Assembly (NCBI GenBank): GCA_037974665.1
Contig: CM075767.1
Span: 20,414,840 to 20,478,839, forward strand
Reading direction: 5' to 3'
Source of the DNA: Ehretia macrophylla
Taxonomy: Eukaryota > Streptophyta > Magnoliopsida > Boraginales > Ehretiaceae
Length of the DNA stretch: 64,000 bases
A program made the position numbers and the translations under genes. The notes under the pieces were generated by a model. The model did not search any database and was not told the DNA's origin. It was given only the letters and a program-made list of their open reading frames with translations. Within the stretch, counting starts at the first letter, position 1. Each line of letters starts with the position of its first letter. Below, in pieces: positions 49,193 to 61,005 of the stretch.

Positions 49193-49590
49193 TGTTAGTT
49201 ACAAAAAATCCTGACAGTAGGAGATAGTTGAACGGTTAAATCAACTAAGTCAATCAAGTAACAAACAGTTTGAAATGTATCTGAGCAAGCCTATAAATAG
49301 CAAAGCAAATGTAAGCACCTGATTCATTGAGTAATAAACTCATCTGATCATCATGATTAGTTCTTTTCTTCTTCTTCATACCTTCTGTCATGGTATCAAA
49401 AGCTTCTAAAGACATCACTACCATTGTCGATCCTCAAGAAAGCTTCCATTAGCTTCATCTTTGCTCTTTTTTTTTTTTTTTTTTTAAGCACGACAACAGT
49501 CATGGCTTCATCAACATCTATAGTGTTGGGATTTATTAATTCAATACCAGAGAATAAAACACTGCTCATAATCGAAAATTTTATTTTGTA
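49193..49590 (+). mobile_element. Relic of a small-LTR copia element: 5' LTR, primer site, gag start
   Basis: A likely 198-bp LTR (49,193-49,390, TGTTAG...CTGTCA) with a TATA box (CTATAAATAG, 49,291-49,300) is followed directly by TGGTATCAAAAGC, a near match to the tRNA-iMet primer site. A poly-T tract comes next, then an ATG (49,502) opening MASSTSIVLGFINSIPENKT, like a copia gag N-terminus, which stops soon after. No other part of the element is found; the rest is deleted. Confidence 0.65.
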
Positions 49591-50446
49591 AATTTAAGGC
49601 GTACCTTAATTTGAAGCCATTGATAATATCTCTTGTGATTACCCTGCAAGAAAATCTTTAGTAGCATGTTATGGTAGGTTTGCCTACACTATGTGTTCTC
49701 TCTTCCTTTCCAACTTCTATATGGTGTCTTTCTATAGGGCAAGCCAACCTTAATAGCCTAACATTTGTATACAATCAGTATTTTAGATGGGAGAGAGGGC
49801 CTAGCCTGAAAGTCTTTATTGGCCCCCCATCAAGGTGCCTAACATTTTATACTGGCTCTATATTTTACATATCACATCACTTAATTAAAATAGCATTAAT
49901 GAGACGGACCTAAGCTCAACTGGAATTGATCACCAAAATGATGTACTAGGCTTTAGAACCTGTTATTCAAAATAATAAAATATGTCAATCAATGATAGCA
50001 CATTATTTAAAAAATTATAACAGCCTGCCACTTGAGCAACACTGATTAGTTTTATATTTTAAAATGCTTAGTTTCACAAAAAGACTCTTGGGTTGAATAC
50101 AACTTTCCTTTTTTTTTTTTTAATTCAAAGGAAGCCTAACGTCGTAGGTTGAATTGTAGCCACAAAATAAACATCTCATTCCAAAATCCTATTAAACAAG
50201 TACATCAATATTAAACCATAATAGTCGTTACACCATTTATCAACATAGACTCCTATGATCAAAAATATCAATCCCCCATCAACATAGATTCCATGGTGTG
50301 ATTAAGTATAGTATGGTTTTTGGCACATGTGATCCAACTAGAATGATGAGAATGTCAATCCCGCAATCGGTCCACTTTCTGGTCTTGAAAGACCCTTTAC
50401 AAGATTAAAGCCTTTTTTCCCTCATAAGAAGCCTCATAACTTTAAG
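49591..50446. other. AT-rich DNA without a gene
   Basis: Nothing beyond short unsupported open frames was seen. Confidence 0.5.
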
Positions 50447-50811
50447 AACTTGTTTGGATTTGACTTTTTAAAGGAAAGGAAAGGATAGGGAAGAGATAAA
50501 GAATCATTCCCTTTGTTTGGATTGAAATTTTAAAGGAGAGAAAGATTTTGGAGGGGTAACCCCTCCATTTTCTTTAATGAGAAAGATTTTGTAATCCTTC
50601 CAAATTGAGGTATTTTGAGGGAAATGAAATGTTTTGTTATAAAAAAAATTTTTTACCCCTACATATCTCATGGTTATAAAAATAAAAAAGGGTACTTAAA
50701 TAATTTTGTATTTAAAATTATCCTTTTCTTTCCTTCTCCAATCCAAACAAAAGATCATAAAATTCTTTTCTTTCCTTTCCATTATTATTTTCTTTGCAAT
50801 CCAAACAAGTT
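50447..50811. mobile_element. MITE-like element
   Basis: A 365-bp segment bounded by AACTTGTTTGGATT and its inverted match AATCCAAACAAGTT. Purine-rich (AAAGGAAAGGAAAGG) and pyrimidine-rich stretches inside the ends pair over a longer distance with mismatches. No coding capacity. A target-site duplication is not clear, so the superfamily is left open. Confidence 0.6.
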
Positions 50812-51589
50812 AATTCATTTTGTTTCCTTTTCTTTATTTTTTTCCTCCACTCTACTTTCCTTTTCATTCCTTTGTGCAATCAAAACACTATGTAAATGGA
50901 ATATAAATTCCCTTTAATACTTCTAAATCGAAGTTATTTCAATAATGAAGTCTTTAATTGTATATAAAACTTTAATTATGCATGAATTCATATAGATCAA
51001 TAAATGATACCTTTAAATGTGTACACGTAGAATAGTGATCACAAAAATAACTGAATGTAATAGGAATTGAAAATTTAAGGTATCGAAAATTACTGAAAGC
51101 AAATCATATATAGGAATGTAAACTCTCATTAACCCAATACATCAAACAACGGTAGAACACTCATATGCCTTACGTGCTTCTAAAATTCAACAAGTCTAAG
51201 CCCTATTGTTAATGGATCTACAATCGTATCATTGGTCCTTAATTATTATTTCACTTTTTTTAAAATTAGTCTTTATTATTTTAAATAATTTAAATCAGTT
51301 CTTAATATTTTTAACAAAGTGTCAAATTAGTCTCCCTTGTTAAATATTTAATTAAAAATCTATAAAATAACTAAAATATCCTTAAAAATTGATTGAAATT
51401 ACTAAAACCTGACCCCTACCCCCGATGAACCTATCTCATCTGACCAAAAATAAAAAATAAAAAACCCCAATCCCCCTTCCCTACACCTAACCAAAAAAAA
51501 AAAATTTAAAAAAACCAACCCCCTCCCCCGATACTAGCAATTGTCTTTTCTCAAGATTGTCTGTCATCCTCAATTTCCGTTAAACATCT
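50812..51589. other. AT-rich DNA without a gene
   Basis: Around 51,220-51,370 a 'TTGGTCC...TTAGTC...TTAGTCTCCC' stretch resembles one end of the foldback-type elements found elsewhere in the window. No second end was found. A C-rich and A-rich tract follows near 51,410-51,530. Confidence 0.45.
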
Positions 51590-52724
51590 CATTTCTTATT
51601 TTACCACCACGATGTTTATAATAATCTACTTCTCAACTTGAACTGGCTGCCACTATTTCACTGTGAATAGTATCGTAATATGAATAGTACCAAAATCGTA
51701 TACGAGAATAGTATCGTAACCGTATATGTGAATAGTATATGATTGAATACATGAATAGTATTATACCATATATGTGAATAGAAACCGTGAACAATATCCC
51801 CGTACGTATACCAATGACTTCCTAACCAGTGACTCTAATACCACTGTTAGGTGGTGGCGCAATAGAATGATCGGGGCCAAACAGTATCACGTAGCTAAAA
51901 TAAGATTGAGAACAGTGAATAATTGAGACATCATATTTACGTGAAAACCCCCAAACAAATTGAGGGAAAAACCACGGACAAATATATGAGAATTTCCATT
52001 ATGATGTGGAGTATTTTACAACTCATTCTCTCTAATATAAGGTAAGAACCCTCACACTCTCTCTTGTTATAGGAAAAACTAGTTCACCTTCTCTCTAATA
52101 CAAGGAGAGAACTATTATACTCTCTCTTATAATAGGATAAACTCATTCTCACTCATAACATAAAGACAACAAGGAGGAGAAACCCTCATGAGAAATCTAT
52201 TATTAATATCTCTGAGCTTTAGGAGGAACCTATATTTTTTCCTTATAAATTTAGGACTACTTCCTCAGAATCTTAGGAAGAACTTTATATTTTTCCTCTC
52301 TAAGATTACAACACTCCTAGCTCTCTAAATCTTAGGAGGAACCTATGTTTTCCTCTTTGAGAATAGAGATTCTCATATCTGATTAGAGGAGATTTCCTTT
52401 GATCAAGCTTGGTGTTGCAGCTGAGGAATAAACCCTCTATTTATAGGCTTATTCCCTTGCAAATCCAAAACCCTGTGCACAAGTTTCTTCCTCAAGTAGT
52501 GTGTCAGCTGCTGCAACGTTCATGTGCCGTTGGTTCAATTTATACCAATGCGTGTGCTATTGAACACATTTTCTCCTGTAGTATTTTTCTCTCTCCTTCT
52601 CTTTCTATCTTTTCTTAATCATCTGCTGTCACTTTTTGACAATGCTTCCAAGAAGCATCACCATCACTCATCATATCCTTTCTTTTTCTTTCGACTTCAC
52701 CAAAATGTGAGTTTACATCTCACA
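51590..52724 (-). mobile_element. 5' LTR and leader relic of the Tnt1-like family
   Basis: The LTR (51,845-52,724, TGTTAGGTGGTGGCGC...CTCACA) and the leader at 51,590-51,844 match the Tnt1-like element at 23,341-24,160. The primer site is degraded (TGGTATTAGAGTC on the minus strand, 51,831-51,843). The LTR is about 880 bp against 532/540 because internal segments are repeated: a roughly 62-bp unit occurs twice around 52,022-52,146, and an 'AGGAGGAACCTAT' unit occurs about three times up to 52,350. Gag-pol is absent on the left side, so this is a truncated, older insertion. Confidence 0.85.
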
Positions 52725-53423
52725 TTAAGATGTCTAAATAGGATTAGTTATCCATAATCAAATCTGGAAAACAACTTAAGAAACTTGTTTGTTAGACTAG
52801 TAAGGTTTTTTTCGGATGACATAAGAACTCAGTCGGCAAAATTCGACTATCAACTGGTAAACTTTCTGGTGCAGTAATGTGCCCCATACATGTGTCAGGA
52901 CAGTCAAGTGCGGAATTCCAAAGCAGTAGAAAGTGTCGAACCAGCAATCTCGTAGGAGCAATTTCACTCTCACTATTGCTAGACCATACCCTTGGGGCCA
53001 TTGTTAAACTAACAAGGTTGTAAAAGTTTTCCTTAAAGTGTCAAAATATTTTCCAAAATCCAAAGTAATAGCTAAAGAAAATTCAGTTGACCTTCTCTTG
53101 AAGGAGTTTAAATGACGTACAATGCATATCCAAATTCACAATGAAACATGTCAGCTAAAAATTGAAATAATATGTATTATGTTGTTTAGGGGCAGATATA
53201 AATTATTTTATTATTATTATTTTTTGGTAAATCTAGAATATTTTATGGCTAAATAGTTTTGGAGAACGAAATGGGGTTATTGAGAGCTATAATCTCAGAA
53301 TCAAACACTTGGATCCACTCCTAACGATGTCATGAAAATGTCTATATTGGATTTAAATTGATCAAGAGAATCATATATATATGCTCTCTAATCAATTCCT
53401 TTTTTTTTTCTTAACATGTGCAG
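52725..53423. other. Spacer upstream of the kinase exon
   Basis: No plus-strand first exon of a receptor kinase was found here. A minus-strand stretch at 52,792-53,001 may be an inverted receptor fragment and is listed separately. Confidence 0.5.
52792..53001 (-). pseudogene. Possible inverted N-terminal fragment of an LRR receptor kinase
   Basis: The minus-strand frame has SESEIAPTRLLVRHFLLLWNS followed by CPDTCMGHITAPE, with nearby LPVDSRILPTEFL. This loosely resembles the 'SDRAALL.LR...GGRT.LWN....PC.W.GV.C' start of LRR-RLK subfamily III proteins, if one or two frameshifts are allowed. The kinase exon of that same family lies 420 bases away on the other strand. The likeness is weak and could be chance. 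Confidence 0.25.
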
Positions 53424-53995
53424 GAGAAGGGAATGCAAATAAAACTCCGTTTACTTGGGGGATAAGGTGTGAAATTGCTTACGGAATAGCTCGTGCTGTT
53501 GAATGCGCACATAGCCGTGGACCAAATATATGTCACGGCAACATAAGGTCATCCAATGTTTTTCTTACCAATTTCCTGGATGCACGTTTATCTGAGTTTG
53601 GCATACCGCAACTTCTCTCACCAGACTCCGAATATGATCTCACCTCTGGTTACTGTGCACCAGAAGTGACAAACATATTCGAAGTCTTGCATAAGTCAGA
53701 TGTCTACAGCTTTGGCATAGTGCTATTAGAGTTGCTAACTGGGAAAGCCCCCATAGGTGCACTTGGGAAAGCAACAGGTGTTGATTTGCCTAAGTGGGTA
53801 AGGCAATTGTTTCAGGAAAAACCAATTATTGACGTGTTTGATAATTCACTACTTAATTATCAGAACATTGGGGAGCAAATGGTTCAATTGTTGCAACTTG
53901 CTGTTTGCTGTACATTTCAGTATCCATATAAAAGACCTTCCATGGCTGCCGTGACGAACCAGATAAAGGTGACTGTAATAGCTAAAATTATATGA
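53424..53995 (+). pseudogene. LRR receptor-like kinase (subfamily III, RKL1/RLK902-like), last exon only
   Basis: A good 3' splice site (pyrimidine tract, then TGTGCAG at 53,417-53,423) precedes a 190-residue frame. The domain is the kinase C-lobe: TPFTWGIRCEIAYGIARAVE, CHGNIRSSNVFL in place of the HRD loop, LSEFG in place of DFG, GYCAPEVT, SDVYSFGIVLLELLTGKAP, GVDLPKWVRQLF, and RPSMAAVTNQI at the end. HGN for HRD is normal for this plasma-membrane family, whose kinase domains are mostly inactive. The frame ends VTVIAKII, not the usual tail. The ectodomain, membrane segment and N-lobe exon are missing upstream, so this is a fragment or pseudogene. Confidence 0.85.
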
Positions 53996-56115
53996 CGAAA
54001 ATTTTGACTACTTAATATGACTCAAATTGAAGGCTCCCGTCTCGTAGTCCAATTGCATCTTATATCGGGGAGTGCAAGAGGGTATTACACAGTGAAGCAG
54101 GATACAAGATGAGGAATATTTTTCGAGAAGTAAATAAGTATGCAGATTAATTTGCAAATTTTTGCATGTTGCAATCATTGGGAATGCATTCAATTGAAGA
54201 GTTGCCAGCTGACCCAGGCTGCTGATAGAGAAGGACAGATGGAGTGAAATATTCCTTAAGCATCCCGATTTAATTAGGCTTTGCTTCCAAAAGAAAATCT
54301 ATCTACAAAGAGTCTCTACAAATTTATGGTCTCTACAAATTTTGTCTTTTATTTCCTTATAATGTCTCACTAAAGAGTCTTTCATTGGATTCTATAATTT
54401 GATTTATGCCTAATTTTCTCACCCCCTAAACCTCCGACGACAAGGCATGTCCAGTGACGCAATATGGCCACAAGACTACGCCTGTAAGGAAAACACTAAT
54501 CCATAAACAAGAACAACGTAACTTCAACAAACCGTCTGAGCATCTAACAAGCTTTTAGCATATTTAAACTCCAAGTAAACAAATATAACTAAACTTTAGG
54601 TAAACAAATTTCCCGGCATAAACAATAAATAACCACTAAATACTTGGTAGAAACAAATTGAGTCTAATCAAATGATTTAAAATATTTAAATTTATTTTCA
54701 CGATAATAGTAAACACAAATTATTATAAATAAATTAAAATATAGAACCAATATGCAATGGTGGGTCGCAATCTCTCCAGCTTAACTACGGGATATCCATG
54801 TTGTGTTAGATAGAACAGAATCACAGTCCAGGACCATCAAACAATATGGAACCTATAGTACTTCTACTAGTAGCCTACTTTAATACCACTTATAATGACC
54901 AGGTTCAACTATTAGTATGTCAATATATTGAGTCTAGTCAATCAGCCTAAAATATTAAAACTCGTGTCAATAATAATAGTGAACCCATTGCAAGATAAAT
55001 TGAACATAATTTTTTACAGAACTATTGTCAAACTAATAATATCTTAGCCCCAAGTTTTGAGTTTCTTTTCAATGAAGCCCTTAACTTGTGACACCCAAGC
55101 CTTGTTTCTATCAGTTCTTGTGGATGACAGGCATTTAAATAAATTCAAATTTCAAGCAAATCACATGAGGATCGCTTGGGGACTCAAGGATATATTTGGC
55201 GCATAACAAAAACCAAAGACTGATATGTAAGAGTAACGAGAAGGCAACCTATCTATTATTGGACTGTATTAAGTGACTCTTTCTTTTAAAAGATTTGAGT
55301 TTATTTATTGTATTCATCACATCTCTTCACGTGTAGGCTAAATGTTTTATTGAGTCTTACAAGTTAACATAATTTTATAAATAGTACATAAATTTTGATA
55401 TCATATTAAATAATCAGTGAGTTTGTTATATTTATTTATTAATTGTCTATTCTCTAAGGCAGACACCTCTGGGACAAGGGAAACTTTTTAAAAATTCTAA
55501 CTAACCGAAACAACACTCACATGGAGTGGACCCCACATGTATAGGGTCCACCTCATATATTAGAGAGATTGACGGTTCATCAAATTTTTTGAAGAGTTTT
55601 TCCTGAGACAAACAGCGCTTTTAAAACGGCTGCAAAGTGTTCTGTTGGATGTTGCAGTTACATATAGCCCCATAAAATTTATGTCATGTCTCTTCGGTCG
55701 ATTGCTATCTATTAGTTCATGATTAAACTAATTGGTAGAAAGTAGGAACATGGTTATTGACACGCTTTCAAGTTAATTTACCAATATTGGGGACCTTTTT
55801 GAGTATTTTGAAATAATGGAGATTAAGTTAATTTTTGGTGAAACAATAGAACTAGTGTTCCATTTTCTCCCATATTCTTTTTCCTTTTAATATGTGCTAA
55901 TGGGTGGGATTGTGAGAAGTTAATTTATCCCTTGAGTCGACTCAGCCATTTTGGGCGACCCAAAACCCAACACCACATGCATGTACCTTTAAAGACTATA
56001 ATTCTTGTGCTCTTGAAATGTATAACATTAATGCAATATTACTTGAGAGGTTCGGATTCATCATTTGGTAAACATAATATTTCGCCCATCTACTATTTGA
56101 CTTTTCACCCGCTAA
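53996..56115. other. AT-rich intergenic DNA
   Basis: No gene is supported. Near 55,785-55,850 the words TTGGGGACCTTTTTGAGTAT and AATAATGGAGATTAAGTT resemble one TIR of the unit A foldback element, without a second end. The rest shows no feature. Confidence 0.5.
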
Positions 56116-58642
56116 CTAATTAGAATTAATGCGCGAGCTATAGTATTGGCCCGGCACCCAATTAACAGGAATCACATTGTGCGCTACGATAATCCTTCTT
56201 GACTCAGCTGTTGTAAGCCTTATAGAGAAGGGAGGATTTGTCTTCCCAGGGGTTATGCCAATGTTCCAAGTAGCACCCCATGAATGATGCATTGGAAGCC
56301 ATGATTTCCAGCCTGCAGGTTGTAGTTCAACTGCTGCAAGGCTTCCATCTCCACTCACATATTCGATTGTGCATGCGAAATAATTTGGATTTGAGCCTCT
56401 GTCAACCTTGAATGTTATAGATGTACCAGGATAGCTACATGGTACTCTGTGACATATTATAGCATCAAATTAAGTTTATAATTAGTGTTCATATAAATAC
56501 TAAATCGATATTGCAAATTAACAATATTATGAAGGATCGAAAGGCATCATGAATTCATTTGTTTTTTAGACAACTTCATTTTAACTAGTTGCAACACTCT
56601 AATTGAAAAATGATAAAACCATAAAAATAGGTGTCTTATTGCAATGGTCTTTTAACTATCATATAAACTAGGACTTTTTGTAACAAATTCATTAATTTTA
56701 GTCGCCACAGTTAAAATTTTAATTTTACACATGTTAATATTTTCTCATGAGATTCTATTCTTTGGCAACATTTTTAAAATTTTAGTTTAACTAAACCATT
56801 ATAAAACCATTGCAATAGAGAATTTGTAATGAGATTACATGCAACAGTTAAAAATATGTTGCATAAAGTTATTTGTAATGGTTCGTAGCCTTTTTGCTAC
56901 AAATTTAAGTATTACAACCTATTAAAAATGTGACAGTTCACGTTGTGTTGTTAAACACATAGCTGTGCACTAAACCAATCTGTATATATATATATATATA
57001 TAATGTATCCTTTAGCCCTCCCTCAGCTAAATCTTTTAATACTAAAAAGAAATATTAGTGCCCTAGTAATCATGTTTCTCGTTGATCTCTAACAAAAAAT
57101 CTCCTCGGTTTTCACATATATTATATAAATTTGAATCTTCTCGTAATTTTAGGGTTAATATCACTTTTGGTATTTTATTTTTGACCTCATTAATATTTAG
57201 GTCTCTTATCTTTAAAAGTGAAACATTTCAGTCCCTTATTTTTTAAAATTAGGACATCCTTAGTCCTTTTCGCTCAATCCATTAATTTTTTAACTCAATC
57301 CGTTCATTTTTTAGCGAGAGAAGTACCTGTGCAGCACATGTGTTTTATTTTCTTGTTAAAAAATTAATAGATTGAGCGAAAAAGACTAACGGTGTCTCAA
57401 CTTTAAAAGATAAGGGACAGAAATATCTTACTTTTGAAAATAAGGGACCAAAGTGTCAATAAGATCAAAGATATGAGACCAGAAGGCGTATTAACCCATA
57501 ATTTTATTATATTATGTGAAAATATGTAAGAATAATGAGCTTTCCTCAAGTAATATGCGGGAACAGATAAGACTAACAAATTTCCCTCCTCTTACTAATT
57601 AATAATTAGGAGTCTTGTTAAACATTACCTTTGATATTCAATTTGAATCCGTCCGAGACTACGCAATGCATCGGATTGGCCACGCTTTGCCATGGCTCCA
57701 AAAGCGAGTCCACTTAAGTCAAAATGAATTGCTTCGTTATTGCAAGACCCTGGACACTCATCCGTGATTGTTACAGTTATTGGGTACCCTGAACAAGCTG
57801 AATTCTTAGTGCATCTAACCTAAAATAATATATGAACAAATTAATAGGTCAAATATTAATGTAGTATTTAACAACCAATGTAGACAACTAAACTGAAAAC
57901 AACTATTAGACCGATGTTGTGTAACCTGATAGCAACTTCCGCAACCAAATTCTGATTTAAATAGTTTGGCGTTTCCTGCAGATATCATTCCCTTGTATGA
58001 ATTACCCACTACATCATTTTCGTAACCGCACGCTCCTCCTACATAATTATGAGTATTTCTTATATTATGCTCGAGTAAGAACAAATGAAAAAAATAAAAT
58101 AAAACAAACTGATTGTTAACTGTCAATGTGTCTGATAAATGGGGCAAATTTGCAAACACTAATGCTGATGGAACAGGAAAATTTATTTCTGTTAGATGAT
58201 ACTCTTATAAAGATTTGTTAGATAAGAATGTAATTACTTGTATTAAATTAATATATATATATATATGGAGAGAGAGAGAGACAGAGAGTAATTATTATGT
58301 GTTAATATATACGAATATTTTCAAGGACGGGTCCAAGATTGTTATTCAGTGAGGGCTAAAATTAAACAATGTAGCACTTATATATAGAAATTTTTTGAGG
58401 TGTGCAACCCCCACTAAAATAGATGTAGCTCCACCCATGTATACATTATACAGAAGTCTAGAGGCGTTACCACTTGCAGCTCCATAAGGAGATCCGTACC
58501 ATGTCGCTATAGCAGGTGTAAAACCATTTCTAACTGCTGTATAATTAAATGCCTCCTCATTGATGCAGGAGCAAAAGTTAAGTTGAAGTGAGTAAAATGT
58601 TATTAGGAGGAAAAAAAAAAGAAACAGATTGAACAAGGTCAT
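56116..58642 (-). CDS. Beta-expansin, 4 exons
   Basis: Secreted cell-wall loosening protein. Exons on the minus strand: 58,642-58,471, 58,038-57,926, 57,819-57,629 and 56,446-56,116. All introns are GT-AG and the joined frame is open for 268 residues, normal for the family. A signal peptide covers residues 1 to about 25. The double-psi beta-barrel domain shows TWYGSPYG (47-54), GGACGY (58-63), [10 protein letters not shown] (89-98), TITDECPG and the conserved HFD (127-129). The C-terminal carbohydrate-binding-like domain (about 165-262) has [17 protein letters not shown] and ends [16 protein letters not shown] glycosylation site NYT is at residue 33. The group I grass-pollen type is not implied. 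Intron 3 (1,182 bp) carries a MITE. No lesion was seen; expression is not known. Confidence 0.94.
57152..57497. mobile_element. MULE-type MITE in expansin intron 3
   Basis: A 346-bp element with GGGTTAATA ends and imperfect TIRs of about 130 bp on each side. It is flanked by GTAATTTTA (57,143-57,151) and ATAATTTTA (57,498-57,506), a 9-bp duplication with one change. No coding capacity. It is in an intron, clear of the splice sites by at least 130 bases. Confidence 0.85.
58248..58287. repeat. AT and GA microsatellites in expansin intron 1
   Basis: A short AT run is followed by a GAGAGAGA-type run. The adjacent stretch at about 58,322-58,441 contains a 'CCCCCACTAAAATAGATGTAGCTCC' type sequence that looks repetitive, but no ends were found. 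Confidence 0.7.
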
Positions 58643-58730
58643 GTTGAGTAATAGACGTTGTCCTTTAACTTGATGATGACTAATTAAAGAAACTTTCTTT
58701 TATTTGCTATATTTTTGTTTGACTAGCTAG

Positions 58731-58740
58731 TATTTATAGT
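58731..58740 (-). promoter_or_regulatory. TATA box of the beta-expansin gene
   Basis: The minus strand reads ACTATAAATA about 90 bases upstream of the ATG at 58,642, a usual distance for a plant gene with a short leader. Confidence 0.6.
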
Positions 58741-59379
58741 GGAAAATGTGTGACAATTACATCTAATAACATGAATCTAATTTTGTATTGATCTATTATG
58801 GTAAAAAATCACAAAATGATTTCTAAAATGTCAAATTGGAAAGACTGTTCGCAACGGTTTTTGTATGTTATACAGGATTTTACAAAATCTTTATATTGCT
58901 AAGATTTCAAAATTACCTCAAATTTACATAATTATAGAACTTTTGGTATTCAATTTAAATATCTTCGAAAGTAATAAAACTAGAATAATATAGATGTACA
59001 TATTTATTTAATAACAGTTTATTTATATTATATTGTTGACTGCTCTGGATTACCTTCATATTGTGCAGAAGGTTGACAAAATATCTGTAGACGGGAGTAT
59101 TTATTGTGTGTTTACAATCTAGCAATGAATAAAATTAAATGAATAGTTGGATAGTAGCAATGAATAAAGTAAGTCAACAAAAGAAATATGATAAACATAT
59201 ATCGCATTTGGATTTCCTATATTCCTACGTTAATTATTGGCTTGAAATTAACACTTCATACTACATACTATGGATTAGATATACTTTTAATTGCTACATT
59301 GAAAATTATTATTTTTTTGCTCGGCAAAAGTAATATTTTCATTTCCACATCAAAAACAAAACATCGAGGTTACAAACAA
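58741..59379. other. Intergenic DNA upstream of the expansin gene
   Basis: AT-rich. No gene or element is supported apart from the TATA box listed. Confidence 0.5.
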
Positions 59380-59653
59380 AAAAAGTTACAAGGGGCTGCG
59401 ATTGAAGATCAGATTGTTGAAAGGATCCGAGATGATGTCAGAATGAAAATGCTCGCGGGAAATCATTTCACACCTAGCCACGACAACAACAACCTTTGTG
59501 CCGCTTGGAACCTTAATGCTATTATACAATAGTTTCGAGTTTTTGCTAGTTGAGTTTCCTATAAAAATTCGAGTTTACTAGGTAAACTTTTCATGTATTT
59601 TGTTGATGTTGAATGAAATTTCTTACTGGCTTAGCCAAAAAAAAAAAAAAAAA
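59380..59653 (+). mobile_element. 5'-truncated LINE, 3' end with poly(A)
   Basis: A short open tail reads VERIRDDVRMKMLAGNHFTP then LCAAWNL and stops at 59,530. This is like the extreme C-terminus of plant L1 ORF2 proteins. About 100 bases of 3' UTR follow, with the familiar end TGAAATTTCTTACTGGCTTAGCC, then a 17-base A tract (59,637-59,653). The 5' junction is uncertain, and no target-site duplication was confirmed. Confidence 0.65.
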
Positions 59654-59929
59654 TCAATCTCTACACAAGAGTGAGTTTTCTAAAGTGTTAGGGTATGTCC
59701 GTGCTACATGGAAAATTTCTTAGACAACATTATGACACAGATGAGCTGTCCAAGCAGTTTCGTATTAGGGGTGAAAATCAGTGAGTTATTTGTACGAGTC
59801 ACCATCTCCTAGGCTCTATTGCAGGACATGGATGTATGAATGACAGTCACAGAAAGAGCTGATCTAGATTAACTACCATATGCGTCCATTTCTTAGTATT
59901 TTTTTATGATGCCAAACTAAAACATTATG
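59654..59929. other. Spacer between LINE end and hAT relic
   Basis: No feature seen. Confidence 0.5.
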
Positions 59930-61005
59930 TCAATTCTATAATGTGAGAATGGTCATTAAACTCTTGAAGTTGCATATCCACAATAGTATAAAGTAAATTA
60001 ATACAATAATAGTGCAGATTTGTAATCTCTTGAACACTACGCCGTGGTTTCCCTTTGGATGAAAATATCTCATCCATTTAAGGAATGTCAATATCATGAG
60101 TTGTACAAAACAAAGACATTTCATCAAACAAAGATTCACATCCAATATCTTTCAAAATTTGCAAGTGCTGCATTGAGATATCAACTAATTTCATGGCATT
60201 AACAATATCTTTACCTTTCCCTGCATTGATAATTCATTAGTGATTCCCAACATGTTTTTCATAAAATGCAAATTAAATACAAAGTCAAATGTTTGTATCT
60301 TGTCTGAAAGACCATTAGTTTCAAATCTTTGATCTGGACTTAGCCCATCTTTCCTGATAATCTCAAGTATATCAATCACTGAATAATACATGAAAATCAA
60401 CTTTATTAAAGTCCTATAATGTGAACCCCAACTACTATCACAGCTTCGTTTGAGACTAATTTCTTAATTCATGTTACGACCACTAAGAATTTCACAAATT
60501 TTCAATGTTTCTTTAACCCTAACAACTTGCTTTTCACGAAGAATGTCATCTCGCTTGCATGAGCCTCCAACAACATTTGATACATTGGCAACTAAGTTAA
60601 AAAGGGAAGCAACTTGCATATGGTTCTTGACTATAGAAACAATTGAGAGTTTTCAATTAATGTGCAAAACATTAAATATAGAAAGCAAATTAATTTCTTT
60701 CAAAATCAAAATTTTCAAACCATTAAATTCATCTTACATGTTACTAGCACCATCATAGCTTTGCCCACGAATTTTTCATACACTCAATCTATATTTTCTA
60801 AATAATGATTCAATACCCTTTTCAGAGATAATATAGTAGTATTATCCGCATATACTATATCAATAACATGCTCAATAACACTCCCTTTCTTATTCACATA
60901 CCACAACACAACGGCCATTTCTTATTTGTTTGATAAATCACGTGATTCATCATCAATAATAGCAAACTACTTTCGTCAACGACAAATGGCTACTAGAGAT
61001 TCAAG
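59930..61005 (-). pseudogene. hAT-type transposase (ZMYM1/DUF4371-like) relic
   Basis: On the minus strand, running down from about 61,000, the typical order of motifs is readable across frames: DDESRDLSNK and MAVVLWYVNKKGSVIEHVID (about 60,960-60,860), SLFRKYRLSV, RGQSYDGASNM (about 60,750), DEFNGLKILILKE, SCKRDDILREKQVV (about 60,550), DSSWGSHYRTL (about 60,430), DILEIIRKDG, FDFVFNLHFMKNMLGITNEL (about 60,240) and finally YFHPKGN. Many stops and frameshifts are present. The start, the zinc finger and the C-terminal dimerisation domain are missing. Terminal inverted repeats were not identified. Confidence 0.85.

Noticed and set aside
50615-50917. 100-codon open frame on the plus strand
   Set aside because: It is Phe/Ser-rich from a pyrimidine-rich tract in the MITE-like element, without any domain.
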